Assembly (NCBI GenBank): GCA_937942145.1
Contig: CALDFV010000032.1
Location: 1-38,960 of the forward strand
DNA from: an uncultured Opitutaceae bacterium
GTDB lineage: Bacteria; Verrucomicrobiota; Verrucomicrobiia; Opitutales; Opitutaceae
Direction of reading: 5' to 3'
Length of the DNA: 38,960 nt
Shown here: positions 16,806 through 27,014 of the stretch, one piece after another
How positions within the stretch are numbered: position 1 is the stretch's first letter
Layout of the letters: each line of letters begins with the position of its first letter
Notes under the pieces: model-generated
Told to the model about the DNA's origin: nothing
What the model saw: only the letters and a program-made list of their open reading frames with translations
Database searches by the model: none
Position numbers and translations under genes: made by a program

Positions 16806-17393
16806 TTATGACTGGATTGAAGCTCTTGCCGTTCGCTGCCTAAGCGGGAAGATGCTCAAAAGTCCGATTCCAAGCATTAAAACAGACGCTCCGCTATCTG
16901 GGACACCATGACTATCTGGATTCTCGTTTCCCCAAGCATTGAGCTTGGCCTCTTTGAACCAGACATCGTTGTACCTTCTGTCACTACGATTCTCGACCAT
17001 AACCGTGTAGCTAATGACTCCATCTTGGAGGTCCCTTAGCATTGTGCCGTTTAGCCCGCGCCAAATCCAGTCAAACCCGTGTCGATGCGTCCCATCCACT
17101 TCCCGGTGGTTCCAAACCTGGGAGGACTCGAGCCATACATCCACCCATTCCCTTCCGGAGTCCCCCGACCAATACCCGTCAGAAAACGAGAAACCAACAC
17201 GAGCACGGCTCAATTCGTGCAGATCCTGATCGTATCCATTGGCACCCGATGTGATGTTAAACTGACCGGTATGGGACTGCCCTTCTCAAAGGAAAAACTC
17301 CACGTAATCGTAATCCTGCCACATTAAGCCGAATGATGCTGACATCAGAAAAACGGCAGCTACCAATGTCCCAATTTTGAATTTTGCCCTCAC
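16806..17393 (-). CDS. VPDSG-CTERM exported protein, frame interrupted by one TGA
   Basis: The C-terminus reads VPDSGASVLMLGIGLLSIFPLRQR: the VPDSG motif, a membrane helix and a basic tail, which is the VPDSG-CTERM exosortase sorting signal known mainly from Verrucomicrobia. The same frame continues upstream to GTG 17391-17393, where a clear signal peptide begins (RAKFKIGTLVAAVFLMSASF), giving 195 codons with one TGA at 17286-17288 (codon 36). Sequence on both sides of the TGA (VEFFL and EGQSHTGQFNI) fits one beta-rich protein. Without the break it would be a small secreted, envelope-sorted protein of unknown role. Standard calling would start at an internal codon near 17213 and lose the signal peptide. 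Confidence 0.65.
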
Positions 17394-17905
17394 TATTTCT
17401 TAACGGTTCTTTAGTTAGGTTAATCAATCGCCCGGGAATATCACCGGCTGAATTGGCCAAAACTAAAGCGACCGCTGAGCGGAACTAACACGTATAAAGC
17501 ATGCTTTCTTCGAAAGTAATCATGATTTTCCCAAGATCGAATGACCCATCAGGGTCGGTATCAAAAAGCCCGTCCGAGGTCTCTCGGCAGGCTTCGAACC
17601 AGACCTGCTCGCTATCTCGCATCTCATTTACATTCAATCACTTAAATTGATCATAAATAGCGTGAATAAATCTTACTTCCAAATCCAATACGCATATCCA
17701 AAAGCGTACCCTGGGAAGGCTAACTCATCAGAAACACCTAAAACTGCGGATCAGCTCAGTCACTTCGAGTGGCTGCAAAACCTTCGGCGCAACCCAAACA
17801 AAGTCGTGGAAAAAGGAGTTGCGGTAACACCTCCGCAGAATAACGATGCGTCACAATTTTCTGAAACTCTTAGCGCTTCCCCAACATTAGTCCTATCCCA
17901 TCGCA
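17394..17905. other. 512-bp region with no clear gene before the TRAP operon
   Basis: It separates the leftward VPDSG-CTERM gene from the rightward TRAP genes and should contain both promoters. The minus strand holds a short EF-hand-like frame (17485-17622, described separately). The plus strand has an open frame from 17647 that runs 74 bp into dctP in a different frame; I recognise nothing in it and do not call it. No terminator was evident. Confidence 0.5.
17485..17622 (-). CDS. Possible gene remnant with an EF-hand-like loop
   Basis: A 45-residue frame from ATG 17620-17622 to TAG 17485-17487. It contains DTDPDGSFDLGK, which matches the first nine positions of an EF-hand calcium loop (Asp1, Asp3, Asp5, Gly6) but has Lys at position 12 where Glu is expected. 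Upstream the frame is blocked by a TGA at 17638-17640, preceded by another 20 open codons. It may be the tail of a decayed gene, or chance. Confidence 0.2.
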   Translation of the reverse strand: MRDSEQVWFEACRETSDGLFDTDPDGSFDLGKIMITFEESMLYTC

Positions 17906-18979
17906 ATGATTCGTTTCCTGCCAAGTCTATTAGCCGCGTTGATTTTACTTTCCGGGTGCTCAGGCCCGACATCGAGTGAGCCTGGTTCCAGCCAGCCGTC
18001 GGGACGCAAAACTCGCATTGAGGTCGCTTCTTTCATCCCCCTCTCGGTCAATGTCCTCGGTGAACAGCTCACCCATATCGCGGAGGAGCTGGAAGCCATC
18101 AGCGGTGGCAACGTCGAACTGGAAATCTTCGAGCCAGGCGCTCTTGTAGGAGCCTTGGAAATCCTGGACGCCGTATCGGACGGGAAAGTGGACGCTGGAT
18201 ACGGCGCTTCTGGCTTTTGGGCCGGAAAGCTCTCCGCCGCTCCTCTTTTTTGCTCGATACCATTTGGACCAGACACTTCGGAGTTTCTGTCCTGGCTCTA
18301 CCAGGGCAATGGCATGAAGCTGTATCAGGAGATGTACGACACATCTGGCTTCGACGTCAAAGTCCTTGTTTGCGCAATGCTTCCACCCGAAACCAGTGGG
18401 TGGTTCGCGAGCGAGATAAGATCTGCCGACGACTTGAAGGATTTAAAAATGCGATTCTTTGGCCTCGGCGGAATCGTCATGGGAAAGCTAGGCGTATCAG
18501 TTTCTGTACTACCTGGCGGCGAGATCTTTCCTGCACTTGAGAAGGGGGTGATCGACGCAACCGAGTACTCCCTCCCGTCCATCGACGAAAGCCAAGGGTT
18601 TCACAAGCTCGTCAATTTCAACTACTTTCCCGGTTGGCACCAACAGGCAACGACCCACGAACTCATCTTCAACAAGCAATTCTGGAATAGGCTGACGCCC
18701 ACTCAGCAAGCTCAAATTGAATCAGCTTGTAAATCGAGTATCGTCCATTCCATTGCATACAGTGAGGCCATACAGTCGGCAGCTCTAAAGAGAAATATAG
18801 AACGCGGCGTGAACGTGAAAACCTGGTCACCTGAAATGCTAGAACTCTACAAAGCCACTTGGAAAGAAGTGGCTGCAGAAGAGTCTGCAAAGAATCCGTT
18901 TTTCAAAAAGGTCTGGGAAGACTTGACGGATTTTCGAGAAGACTACGCAACTTGGGCGGATCGGGCCTTCTTGAAATAG
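17906..18979 (+). CDS. dctP: TRAP transporter substrate-binding lipoprotein (DctP)
   Basis: The periplasmic receptor of a TRAP uptake system. The signal peptide ends in LLSGC, so Cys18 is likely lipidated. The conserved ligand-binding arginine is seen in LKDLKMRF (Arg183), pointing to a carboxylate ligand. LPGGEIFPALEKGVIDATEY and YFPGWHQQATTHELIFN resemble, from memory, the TakP-like subgroup that binds 2-oxoacids; the exact ligand is inference. The protein has 357 residues. The two permease subunits follow at once. Confidence 0.92.
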   Translation: MIRFLPSLLAALILLSGCSGPTSSEPGSSQPSGRKTRIEVASFIPLSVNVLGEQLTHIAEELEAISGGNVELEIFEPGALVGALEILDAVSDGKVDAGYGASGFWAGKLSAAPLFCSIPFGPDTSEFLSWLYQGNGMKLYQEMYDTSGFDVKVLVCAMLPPETSGWFASEIRSADDLKDLKMRFFGLGGIVMGKLGVSVSVLPGGEIFPALEKGVIDATEYSLPSIDESQGFHKLVNFNYFPGWHQQATTHELIFNKQFWNRLTPTQQAQIESACKSSIVHSIAYSEAIQSAALKRNIERGVNVKTWSPEMLELYKATWKEVAAEESAKNPFFKKVWEDLTDFREDYATWADRAFLK

Positions 18980-19036
18980 ATCGCGAGAATCCATTCTCGC
19001 CTACTCTTATTCTCACTTTCGCAGCTCGAATTCCAG

Positions 19037-19555
19037 ATGAACTCCTTCGCAAGCCGTATTGAAAATATCGTAACAGCAATCGGAAAAGTAGTTTCATGGT
19101 CAATAGCGGTACTGTTGGTAGCTATCGTATTTCAAGTCTTGATGCGATATGCGCTTGGACTGACAAACACCATGCTGGAGGATTCTCTCTGGTACCTCTT
19201 TGCCATAACCCTGACCCTAGGGTTGTCCTATACAATGACACACGACGGCCACGTTCGAGTTGATTTTCTCTATCAGCACTATTCCCCCAAAACGAAGTCC
19301 ATTGTCGATGTCTTAGGGATCGCCCTTTTTGTAATTCCGTTGTACGCGTTTCTTTTGTGGCACGGATGGGACTACACCCAAAATTCGATGTCCATCAATG
19401 AAAGCTCCCCCAACCCGGGTGGAATGCCTTGGCTATGGATAGTAAAGGGACTCCTACCCTTGAGCAGCTTGCTCCTCTTAATCGAATCAGTAGCTCGAAT
19501 CGTTCTCATTTTAAACAACCGGCAAACCCTTTCAACCGAAGTACATGGATCCTAG
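19037..19555 (+). CDS. dctQ: TRAP transporter small permease subunit (DctQ)
   Basis: A 172-residue membrane protein with four predicted helices (about 14-34, 50-70, 88-108 and 132-154), as expected for DctQ. DSLWYLFAITLTLGLSYTMTHDGHVRVDFLY is the characteristic block. It lies 57 bp after dctP and overlaps dctM by 11 bp. It forms a complex with DctM in the inner membrane. Confidence 0.92.
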   Translation: MNSFASRIENIVTAIGKVVSWSIAVLLVAIVFQVLMRYALGLTNTMLEDSLWYLFAITLTLGLSYTMTHDGHVRVDFLYQHYSPKTKSIVDVLGIALFVIPLYAFLLWHGWDYTQNSMSINESSPNPGGMPWLWIVKGLLPLSSLLLLIESVARIVLILNNRQTLSTEVHGS

Positions 19556-20936
19556 CACAGTCCTCATCTTCGTATTGATGGGTCTATTTATCGGCCTACT
19601 TTTTCTCGGAGTCCCCGTAGGCTTTTCGCTCGGTGGTTCAGCGATCGCCACGACCGCAGTCGCTGTTTTGCTGGACCAAGTATTCGGGCTCTACACCGGC
19701 CTGAGCTTCCTCCGTTTCTCGATCGTAGTCGATCGTATCTTCGGTATCATGAAAAGCGAAGTCCTCGTAGCGTTGCCCATGTTTATTCTAATGGGCAATA
19801 TACTCGATCAATCGGGAGTCGCTGAGAAGATGATGCAAGCCCAGCAAAAGCTGCTTGGCCGCGTGCCTGGTGGCCTCGCTTTTGGCGTAACCCTCATGGG
19901 AATACTTCTCGCCGCTTCAACCGGTATCATTGGGGCTTCCGTAGTGCTCCTTGGAACGCTTGCGCTTCCCGCAATGATGCACGTCAAGTACTCTCCTTCG
20001 TTTGCGGCAGGAACCGTTTGCAGCGCGGGCACGCTCGGAATACTAATCCCTCCGAGTATCATGCTCATCCTCATGTCAACGCAGCTGGATGTATCCACAG
20101 GAGACTTATTCATGGGGGCCGTGATTCCGGGTCTACTCCTATCGGGTTTGTACCTTCTATACATTTTTGTCTACGCGCGAATCAATCCATCGGCCGCACC
20201 AAAACCAAAGGATACGAGTTCGTTGACCCTCGCCGACTGGATCGGCCTCGCCAAAGCGATCCTGCCGGCAGCATTCCTGATCATGCTAGTGCTAGGATCG
20301 ATTTTCTTCGGCATTGCAACCCCTACCGAATCGAGTGGCATGGGAGCGCTGGGAGCCCTGTTTTTGGCCCTTTTTAATAAGCGCCTGAATATTCGCGAAT
20401 TCCGAAAGTCGCTTCATGGAACCCTCAGCACAATGGGATTTCTTGCGGCCATATTCATTGGGGCAACTTGCTTTTCCCTCGTTCTGAGGAGGCTCGGAGG
20501 AGACGAGATGATAGCCAATGCTATACTTGGAGTTGGTTCTGGAGACTATGGCACAATTTTCGTTATTCTACTGATAATTTTTGCTCTTGGATTCTTTTTG
20601 GAGTGGATCGAAATTACCATGATCATGCTTCCTATTGTCGCGCCGATTATCGCAGGCATGGATTTGGCTTGGTTGGCCGACAGCGGTATGGACGCCACCT
20701 CTAAGCCTGCATTGATCTGGTTTGCCATCCTCTGCGCCGTGGCCTTGCAAACTTCCTTTCTCACGCCGCCGGTCGGATTTGCTCTATTCTACATTAAAGG
20801 CGTCTGCCCGGAAGGAATCACTCTGGGGCACATATACAAAGGGGTCGTACCCTTTATTGTCATACAACTGATAGCGCTGGGTCTTGTTGTGGCTTTCCCG
20901 AAACTCGTCACTTGGCTCCCTGGGATCAGTTACTAG
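19545..20936 (+). CDS. dctM: TRAP transporter large permease subunit (DctM)
   Basis: The transport-catalysing subunit, sodium-coupled in studied members. The 463-residue protein is hydrophobic throughout (11-12 helices). GVPVGFSLGGSA, LVALPMFILMGNIL, GIIGASVVLLGTLALPAMM and FLTPPVGFALFYIKG are conserved DctM blocks. The ATG lies inside the dctQ end, consistent with translational coupling. The gene closes the first TRAP operon and faces gpsA 94 bp away. Confidence 0.95.
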   Translation: MDPSTVLIFVLMGLFIGLLFLGVPVGFSLGGSAIATTAVAVLLDQVFGLYTGLSFLRFSIVVDRIFGIMKSEVLVALPMFILMGNILDQSGVAEKMMQAQQKLLGRVPGGLAFGVTLMGILLAASTGIIGASVVLLGTLALPAMMHVKYSPSFAAGTVCSAGTLGILIPPSIMLILMSTQLDVSTGDLFMGAVIPGLLLSGLYLLYIFVYARINPSAAPKPKDTSSLTLADWIGLAKAILPAAFLIMLVLGSIFFGIATPTESSGMGALGALFLALFNKRLNIREFRKSLHGTLSTMGFLAAIFIGATCFSLVLRRLGGDEMIANAILGVGSGDYGTIFVILLIIFALGFFLEWIEITMIMLPIVAPIIAGMDLAWLADSGMDATSKPALIWFAILCAVALQTSFLTPPVGFALFYIKGVCPEGITLGHIYKGVVPFIVIQLIALGLVVAFPKLVTWLPGISY

Positions 20937-21030
20937 AAAACTGACTCTTAAAAGCAGCCGCTCAGCTCGAAATACCTGCCTGGGGTTGCCGCGTAACTTT
21001 GATCGGCATCCACACATTCGAGGGACTTGC

Positions 21031-22044
21031 CTATTCGCTTTCTCGCTTAAGGTCTCGGTTCATCAAGTCGCTCAGCGCTTCCAGAGGCACCTTGTTTTCA
21101 TAAAGAATGCGATACACCTGCTCCAAAATTGGTGCCTCGATACCATTGCTTTGCAGAAGCTGATGAAATGATCGGGATGTATGGTACCCCTCCACTGCTG
21201 TTTTCTGATTTTCGAGAATCCTGCTAGCCGAGCCTCCCAGGCCAATCGATTCCCCAAACGTACGGTTTCGGCTCCAAGAACCATGGCATGTCGCCACCAA
21301 GTCGCCAAATCCACTCAGGCCGTAAAACGTATCCGCTCTGGCTCCGAAAGCGCTCCCGACTCGCACCATTTCCGCAAGGGTACGGGTAAGAAGAGCCGCA
21401 AGCGCATTGTCACCGAGATTCAAACCCTGACAGCAACCTGCCGCGATAGCGTAGACGTTCTTCATACAGCCCCCGAGTTCAACCCCTTTCAAGTCCTCAC
21501 TTAGATAAATCCGCATGCTCTTTCCGCTGAGAGCCTCTTGCGTCGACTGAACAATTGGCTCGAGCGATTCCGATGCAAGCGTCATTGCGGCAGGTTTCCC
21601 TTCCGCTACTTCTCCCGCAAAAGTAGGCCCCGAAAGACAACCAACAAGTTGATCGGGCAAGGCTTCCTTAATAATCTCACAGGGCGTCTTACCCGAATGC
21701 ATCTCCAGCCCCTTTGCCAAAGACACAAAAAAACGTCGCTCCCCTGGCGCTACCAAACCGCGAATTCGATCCATCCAGTCACGAACTCCATTTGAAGGCA
21801 CACCTAGAAATACCAATCGGGCCCCCCCAAACGCATCCTCATCGGAAGACGCCACGCTCACATTCTCCGGCAATTTAAAACCTGGCAGATAGTCGCGATT
21901 CTCTCTTGATTCCCGCATGAGATCCGCTTGCTCGCTCCGCCGCGGCAGCAGCGATACCGCGTGACCCTGCCGCGCTAAATGGAATGCCATGGCTGTCCCC
22001 CATGCGCCCGCACCGCAGATCGCGACTTTAGATTCTTCCGACAT
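21031..22044 (-). CDS. gpsA: Glycerol-3-phosphate dehydrogenase [NAD(P)+]
   Basis: Reduces dihydroxyacetone phosphate to sn-glycerol 3-phosphate for phospholipid synthesis. The 337-residue protein has the Rossmann motif GAGAWGTA at residues 11-18, VSLAKGLE, LSGPTFAGEVAEG and ELGGCMKNVYAIAAG with the catalytic lysine. GLSGFGDLVATCHGSWSRNRTFGE completes the pattern. It stands alone; about 245 bp separate it from the next gene on the right. Confidence 0.96.
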   Translation of the reverse strand: MSEESKVAICGAGAWGTAMAFHLARQGHAVSLLPRRSEQADLMRESRENRDYLPGFKLPENVSVASSDEDAFGGARLVFLGVPSNGVRDWMDRIRGLVAPGERRFFVSLAKGLEMHSGKTPCEIIKEALPDQLVGCLSGPTFAGEVAEGKPAAMTLASESLEPIVQSTQEALSGKSMRIYLSEDLKGVELGGCMKNVYAIAAGCCQGLNLGDNALAALLTRTLAEMVRVGSAFGARADTFYGLSGFGDLVATCHGSWSRNRTFGESIGLGGSASRILENQKTAVEGYHTSRSFHQLLQSNGIEAPILEQVYRILYENKVPLEALSDLMNRDLKRESE

Positions 22045-22289
22045 TGTTGAGTTTCTACCAATCGACTTGAGCCGATGGCAACCAGCGAAACACCCACATC
22101 ACATTTTCGAGCCATGGATATTTCGACTTAAAAAGCGCCCTTCAAAAGCGTGGACCCTCCATCTCTTCATAGAGAATCCAACTCAAAATGTGCCCTTTCT
22201 CCCCAAACAAGCCTAATTGACCTGAATTTTGAACGTAAACAACCGATTAACGTCTTGCTAGAAGAGCACTGAGGATCTACGGTAAACCT

Positions 22290-22553
22290 ATGTTCAAGTT
22301 CCTGTCTTATTTGCTTCGAAAGAAGCGCGTCAAAAACGACGTGCTGCTCGATCGCAATTCAGACGATTTTAGGATGCAAAACGCCCAGTTCGTGAGCTTC
22401 CTTCAAAAGAGTGGTTTCCGAAAACGGCAACTGGACCGGCACGAAAAAACTAAGCGTTTCAAGAAGTTTGTAGCCGTAGCGTTCGGCTGGATTATCTGCG
22501 GTGGCGTGCTGTGGGTCGTTGTTGAAAGCGCCCAAGCGCTTGAGATCTTCTGA
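22290..22553 (+). CDS. Small single-span membrane protein, unknown
   Basis: An 87-residue protein with a very basic N-terminal two thirds (for example RKKRVK, RHEKTKRFKK) and one membrane segment near the C-terminus (FGWIICGGVLWVVV). I do not recognise it. It stands alone between gpsA and sdhB, and about 245 bp upstream of it hold no gene. The 'positive-inside' charge bias suggests that the N-terminus stays in the cytoplasm. Confidence 0.55.
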   Translation: MFKFLSYLLRKKRVKNDVLLDRNSDDFRMQNAQFVSFLQKSGFRKRQLDRHEKTKRFKKFVAVAFGWIICGGVLWVVVESAQALEIF

Positions 22554-22597
22554 ACACGGCTCAACGGATTGCTTGATCGGGACGCACCGACACTATT

Positions 22598-23362
22598 CTA
22601 AAGCGATTTGGCTTTGAACAGCTTCTTAACGCTCGCGGACACATAGTCGCGATTCAGTTTAGAGATAAACTCTTCGCTGATCAGCTTAGGACAAGCTGCC
22701 GAACACTCGTACTGGTTGGTGCAATTGCCGAATCCCGCTTCGTCCATCGTCGCGACCATATTGAGCACCCGCTTGTCTTTCTCCGGCTGGCCTTGAGGGA
22801 GTAAATTGAGTTGGCCCGCTTTGGCTGACACAAACAGCATCGCTGAGGAGTTCTTGCAGGCTGCCACACACGCGCCGCAGCCAATGCATGCGGCCGCGTC
22901 CATCGCCAAATCAGCCACTTCCTTACCGATAGGCAACGCGTTGGCATCTTCACAACTACCCGCCCGAGCTGTGATGAAACCTCCCGATTGCATAATCGTA
23001 TCAAAGGCCGACCTGTCCGTGATCAAATCCTTCTGCACCGGAAAGCCACTAGCCCTAAAAGGCTCGACTGTAATCAAATCACCGTCCTTGAAACTGCGCA
23101 TGTAGGTTTGGCACGTAGTGATACCGTTTTCGGGACCATGTGGTTTACCATCAATCATGCAGGAACAAGTTCCACATATCCCTTCCCTACAGTCGTGAGC
23201 AAACGCGATCGGGTCCTCACCCTTTAGTGTCAAGTCCTCGTTGACCACATCTAGCATCTCCAGAAAGGACATGTTCGGATTCAGCCCTTCCGTTTGGTAT
23301 TCCTCGAAGTTTCCTTCAGAATTGCCGTCTTTTTGTCGCCAAACTCGTAGTGTTACTTTCAT
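22598..23362 (-). CDS. sdhB: Succinate dehydrogenase/fumarate reductase iron-sulfur subunit
   Basis: Carries electrons between the flavin of SdhA and the quinone site. [11 protein letters not shown] is the 2Fe-2S site, [11 protein letters not shown] the first ferredoxin-like cluster, and [16 protein letters not shown] the remaining cysteines. The 254 residues and the [17 protein letters not shown] segments suit the type linked to a single diheme cytochrome b (Bacteroidetes/Campylobacter style). It is the last gene of sdhC-sdhA-sdhB, 26 bp after sdhA. Confidence 0.95.
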   Translation of the reverse strand: MKVTLRVWRQKDGNSEGNFEEYQTEGLNPNMSFLEMLDVVNEDLTLKGEDPIAFAHDCREGICGTCSCMIDGKPHGPENGITTCQTYMRSFKDGDLITVEPFRASGFPVQKDLITDRSAFDTIMQSGGFITARAGSCEDANALPIGKEVADLAMDAAACIGCGACVAACKNSSAMLFVSAKAGQLNLLPQGQPEKDKRVLNMVATMDEAGFGNCTNQYECSAACPKLISEEFISKLNRDYVSASVKKLFKAKSL

Positions 23363-23388
23363 TACAAAATGCGATTTCTGAATTGGTA

Positions 23389-25305
23389 TTACTTATAGCT
23401 GCGCGTCACCATCTTGACCGCCTCGTATTCTAGTTTTTCTTTGTGGAGCTCTGGTTCCTGATTCTTGCCCTTCCACTCCCAGGCGGAAACATGACCGTAG
23501 TCCTCGTCATTACGCATAGCCTCTCCATCCGGATACTGATGCTCCTCCCTGAAGTGACCGCCACATGATTCTTCTCTCGCGAGAGCGTCACGACACATCA
23601 GCTCCCCCAGCTCGAAGAAGTCGGCGACTCGGCCCGCTAACTCAAGCGATTGATTTAAAGTGTCTGCAGCACCCGGAACACGAACGTCTTCCTCAAACTC
23701 TTGCCGAAGCTCGGATATCAGTCGAATCCCTTCTTCCAGGCCGCTTTTGCTTCGCGACATGCCACACTTGTCCCAGATGATTTTCCCTAAGCGCTTATGA
23801 AAACTTCTTACAGTTTGCTTTCCGTTATTGTCTAAGAGAGCCTTGGTTCGATTAACCACTTCTTCCTCAGCCTTCGCAAATTCCGGATGATCCGTTGGTG
23901 GAGCAGGATCGCGCGGAATATCCGCTAAGTAGTGAGGAATGGTATACGGCAATACGAAATAGCCATCCGCCAGACCTTGCATCAAAGCAGAGGCTCCAAG
24001 CCGATTGGCTCCATGATCCGAAAAGTTAGCTTCGCCTATCACAAAACACCCAGGAATCGAACTCATCAAGTTGTAGTCTACCCATAACCCTCCCATAGTG
24101 TAGTGAACCGCCGGATAAATCCGCATAGGTTGCTTGTAAGCACTCTCGCCGGTTATCTCATGGTAAATGTCAAAAAGATTTCCATAGCGTTCCCGTATCG
24201 CGTTCTCTCCGAGGCGATCAATGGCGTCTTTGAAATCGAGGTAAACCCCCAGCCCGGTTTCGCCCACACCTCTGCCCTCATCGCACGCCTCTTTAGCGGC
24301 CCGAGAAGAGATATCGCGCGGCGCTAGGTTTCCAAAACTTGGATACTTACGTTCTAAATAATAGTCACGCTCATCCTCAGGAATCTGATCAGCGGGTCGC
24401 CTGTCACCTTTTTTCTTCGGTGCCCAAATACGCCCGTCGTTTCGGAGCGACTCAGACATGAGAGTCAACTTGGACTGGTAGTCCCCAGAGACCGGTATGC
24501 ACGTTGGATGAATCTGCGTATAGCAAGGGTTGGCAAACGCCGCTCCTTTTCGGTGAGCCCTCCATGCTGCGGTCACATTGCAGTTCATGGCATTCGTCGA
24601 AAGGTAGAACACGTTGCCATAGCCGCCCGTAGCGAGTACAACGGCATGGGCCGAATGACGTTCTATGGCCCCTGTAGTAACATTGCGAGTGATGATTCCT
24701 CTGGCGTGGCCATCAATTGTCACGAGCTCCAGCATCTCGTGATTCGCATTCATTCGCACCGTCCCCAAACCGATCTGACGACTCAAGCCCGAGTAGGCCC
24801 CCAGAAGAAGTTGCTGTCCAGTCTGACCTCGAGCGTAAAAGGTCCTCGATACCTGAGCTCCGCCAAAAGACCGGTTCGCAAGCAATCCTCCATACTCGCG
24901 AGCAAACGGCACCCCCAATGCAACGCATTGGTCGATGATGTTGGCACTCACTTCGGCCAGACGATAAACGTTCGATTCGCGAGACCGGAAGTCCCCACCT
25001 TTCACAGTGTCGTAAAACAGCCGATACACGCTGTCACCATCGTTCTGATAGTTCTTCGCAGCATTGATCCCTCCTTGTGCCGCGATTGAATGAGCACGAC
25101 GTGGGCTATCGTGAAACGTAAACGCGTTTACCGAGTAACCTAGCTCAGCCAAGGTTGCCGCTGCAGACGCGCCCGCCAGACCCGTTCCCACAACAATGAC
25201 CTCGTACTTGCGCTTGTTGGCGGGATTGACGAGCTTCCCATCCATTATGTGATTGTTCCACTTTTTCTCTAGCGGGCCAGAAGGTATTTTAGAATCCAGT
25301 ATCAT
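23389..25305 (-). CDS. sdhA: Succinate dehydrogenase/fumarate reductase flavoprotein subunit
   Basis: Oxidises succinate to fumarate (or the reverse) in the TCA cycle. The 638-residue protein has the FAD-binding [12 protein letters not shown], the covalent-flavin motif [15 protein letters not shown] with its His, and [11 protein letters not shown] at the active site. [11 protein letters not shown] and [17 protein letters not shown] follow in family order. The N-terminal and C-terminal extensions are those of the single-cytochrome type. It lies 16 bp behind sdhC. Confidence 0.97.
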   Translation of the reverse strand: MILDSKIPSGPLEKKWNNHIMDGKLVNPANKRKYEVIVVGTGLAGASAAATLAELGYSVNAFTFHDSPRRAHSIAAQGGINAAKNYQNDGDSVYRLFYDTVKGGDFRSRESNVYRLAEVSANIIDQCVALGVPFAREYGGLLANRSFGGAQVSRTFYARGQTGQQLLLGAYSGLSRQIGLGTVRMNANHEMLELVTIDGHARGIITRNVTTGAIERHSAHAVVLATGGYGNVFYLSTNAMNCNVTAAWRAHRKGAAFANPCYTQIHPTCIPVSGDYQSKLTLMSESLRNDGRIWAPKKKGDRRPADQIPEDERDYYLERKYPSFGNLAPRDISSRAAKEACDEGRGVGETGLGVYLDFKDAIDRLGENAIRERYGNLFDIYHEITGESAYKQPMRIYPAVHYTMGGLWVDYNLMSSIPGCFVIGEANFSDHGANRLGASALMQGLADGYFVLPYTIPHYLADIPRDPAPPTDHPEFAKAEEEVVNRTKALLDNNGKQTVRSFHKRLGKIIWDKCGMSRSKSGLEEGIRLISELRQEFEEDVRVPGAADTLNQSLELAGRVADFFELGELMCRDALAREESCGGHFREEHQYPDGEAMRNDEDYGHVSAWEWKGKNQEPELHKEKLEYEAVKMVTRSYK

Positions 25306-25321
25306 CTGAGCAGAAAGGGGG

Positions 25322-26125
25322 TTAAGATTGGCTCTCCTTGGAGCCGTCTAAAGTTTCAGCGGTCGCATCAGCGGTCCGTGCTCCGCATACCTCGCAATCC
25401 GTTCGGCAAGCGAACCCAAGTACACTCGGATTCTGTATCCGAACTTTACCACTCATCGCTGCGACCACGATCAGGGCATTCCCAAGAAAATATAAAACGC
25501 ATACCACAATAGTAACTCTTTCCAGAAAGCGTGACCAAGTTCTCGTCCTCAATCCTAGCGATTGAAACATGCTTACGAGCCCATGGGCCAAGTGCCAGCT
25601 AAGAAGGCCCACCGACAGTAGGTAGAAGATCGCTATAACCGGATTTTGAAATCCTAGGACCATCATCGAGTGAACGTCTCGAACCGGAGTTCCATCCGCC
25701 AAAATAGTTGTAGGATACGCCTCCGCTCCGTGCGTGACTCGCACAGTGAAATGAAGTAAATGGTATATGATGAATACGAATACAATAACGCCAGACACCC
25801 GCATGTATCGTGAGGCCATCGTTGCCCGGAGCGTCACCTGCTTTTCGTAGTTCTTTTGACGGGCTCGCTTATTTTCAATTGTGAGCTGGGCGGCTAGCCA
25901 AACGTGCACCACCAGCGTTACGAGCAGGAATAGACGGATCACCCACAAGGCGGGCCCCAAAGACTCAAGAAAATGGGCGTAGGCATTAATCTTGTCCGGA
26001 TGAGCAAAGATCTGAAGATTGCCTGACAAATGGCCAACCACGAAGCCGAACAGTATAAAGCCCGAAACTGCCATTGTGACCTTTTTGCCAATGGACGAAC
26101 GGAAGAGTACGTGAATAATATTCAT
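25322..26125 (-). CDS. sdhC: Succinate dehydrogenase cytochrome b subunit, single-subunit diheme type
   Basis: The membrane anchor and quinone/haem subunit. The 267-residue protein has five membrane helices; His residues in [28 protein letters not shown] and [16 protein letters not shown] fit two haem b groups. This is the TIGR02046-like cytochrome b556 found with the SdhA/SdhB types seen here. Odd feature: the last 30 residues after the final helix carry CRTDCEVC (C-x3-C-x2-C), which I do not know from this family. The promoter should lie in the 214 bp upstream. Confidence 0.92.
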   Translation of the reverse strand: MNIIHVLFRSSIGKKVTMAVSGFILFGFVVGHLSGNLQIFAHPDKINAYAHFLESLGPALWVIRLFLLVTLVVHVWLAAQLTIENKRARQKNYEKQVTLRATMASRYMRVSGVIVFVFIIYHLLHFTVRVTHGAEAYPTTILADGTPVRDVHSMMVLGFQNPVIAIFYLLSVGLLSWHLAHGLVSMFQSLGLRTRTWSRFLERVTIVVCVLYFLGNALIVVAAMSGKVRIQNPSVLGFACRTDCEVCGARTADATAETLDGSKESQS

Positions 26126-26339
26126 CGAATAGCCTTTTTAGGATATCGCATTCTCAAGCAAAGAATAGCCGTATCTGGCTCCCTGCAGAAGATAGTGACC
26201 CAGAAATTATCCTTACGCCCCTCAAGGTCAATGCGTTATGCACAGGTTATCCTCCGTGAATCAAAGAGATTAGCCCATTATATATCTAGTATTAGTCTAG
26301 GTATCGTAAAGTGGCGAGCTCCGAGCTAAGAATCGGCCG

Positions 26340-26942
26340 CTAGACAGATCGCTGCCGAGACTTAAGCTTCTCCCATTTCGGGTAAAACATGAGCAGCGCG
26401 TTTAGGGCAAGCGAATGGAAGATTTCTCCATTGGCCGCCATTTCGTAAACCTCTTGAACGGGAACGGCCCGAGTAACGATTTCCTCATGTTCATCCCATT
26501 CCAACGTATCGGTCAATCGAGCCTGTTCCGCTAGAACCATATGGCAGGTATTGTCTTGGATCGCCGGATTCGGCCGGACTGAACCGAGCAGACTCACTTT
26601 GCTCGAGGTATATCCGGTTTCTTCCCTCAATTCTCTCAAGCCTGCAGCAATCGGGTCCTCTCCCGCATCCATTACTCCACCGGGTATCTCCCATGATGTC
26701 CCTTTGACCCCAAATCGAAATTGGTTAACGAGAATCATCTCATAATTTGGAGTGATAGGGACAATGTTTACCCAATCACGCGTCTGAATGACGTAGAAAT
26801 TCCCCTCAGTCTTTCTTTCAGGGTGCCGGAACCGCTTAGTTACAATGTTGAAAATGCGGCAATCGGCCACTTTCTCAGCACCGAGCTCATCCCAATGGGA
26901 AACCCCACTCTCTGATTCACTTTGCATAGGGCTCGTCATCAA
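26340..26942 (-). CDS. Nudix hydrolase, ADP-ribose pyrophosphatase-like
   Basis: A 200-residue protein with a complete Nudix box at residues 89-111 (G-x5-E-x7-REL-x-EE-x-G-Y, with Arg103, Glu104, Glu107 and Glu108). VNQFRFGVKGTSWEIPGGVMD upstream is typical of ADP-ribose/NDP-sugar pyrophosphatases, which hydrolyse the diphosphate and depend on magnesium. The precise substrate cannot be read. The N-terminal 15 residues are variable and MTSP or MQSE are possible later starts. Confidence 0.88.
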   Translation of the reverse strand: MMTSPMQSESESGVSHWDELGAEKVADCRIFNIVTKRFRHPERKTEGNFYVIQTRDWVNIVPITPNYEMILVNQFRFGVKGTSWEIPGGVMDAGEDPIAAGLRELREETGYTSSKVSLLGSVRPNPAIQDNTCHMVLAEQARLTDTLEWDEHEEIVTRAVPVQEVYEMAANGEIFHSLALNALLMFYPKWEKLKSRQRSV

Positions 26943-27014
26943 AAATCTACCGGTCCGCTTCTAAATCAGCTAAGACCACAAAGGGAACGCAGGCCTGCAC
27001 GTTGAGATTGGAAC

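Noticed and set aside
17647-17979. Plus-strand frame of 110 codons before dctP
   Set aside because: No recognisable motif or membrane segment, and it runs 74 bp into the true dctP in another frame.
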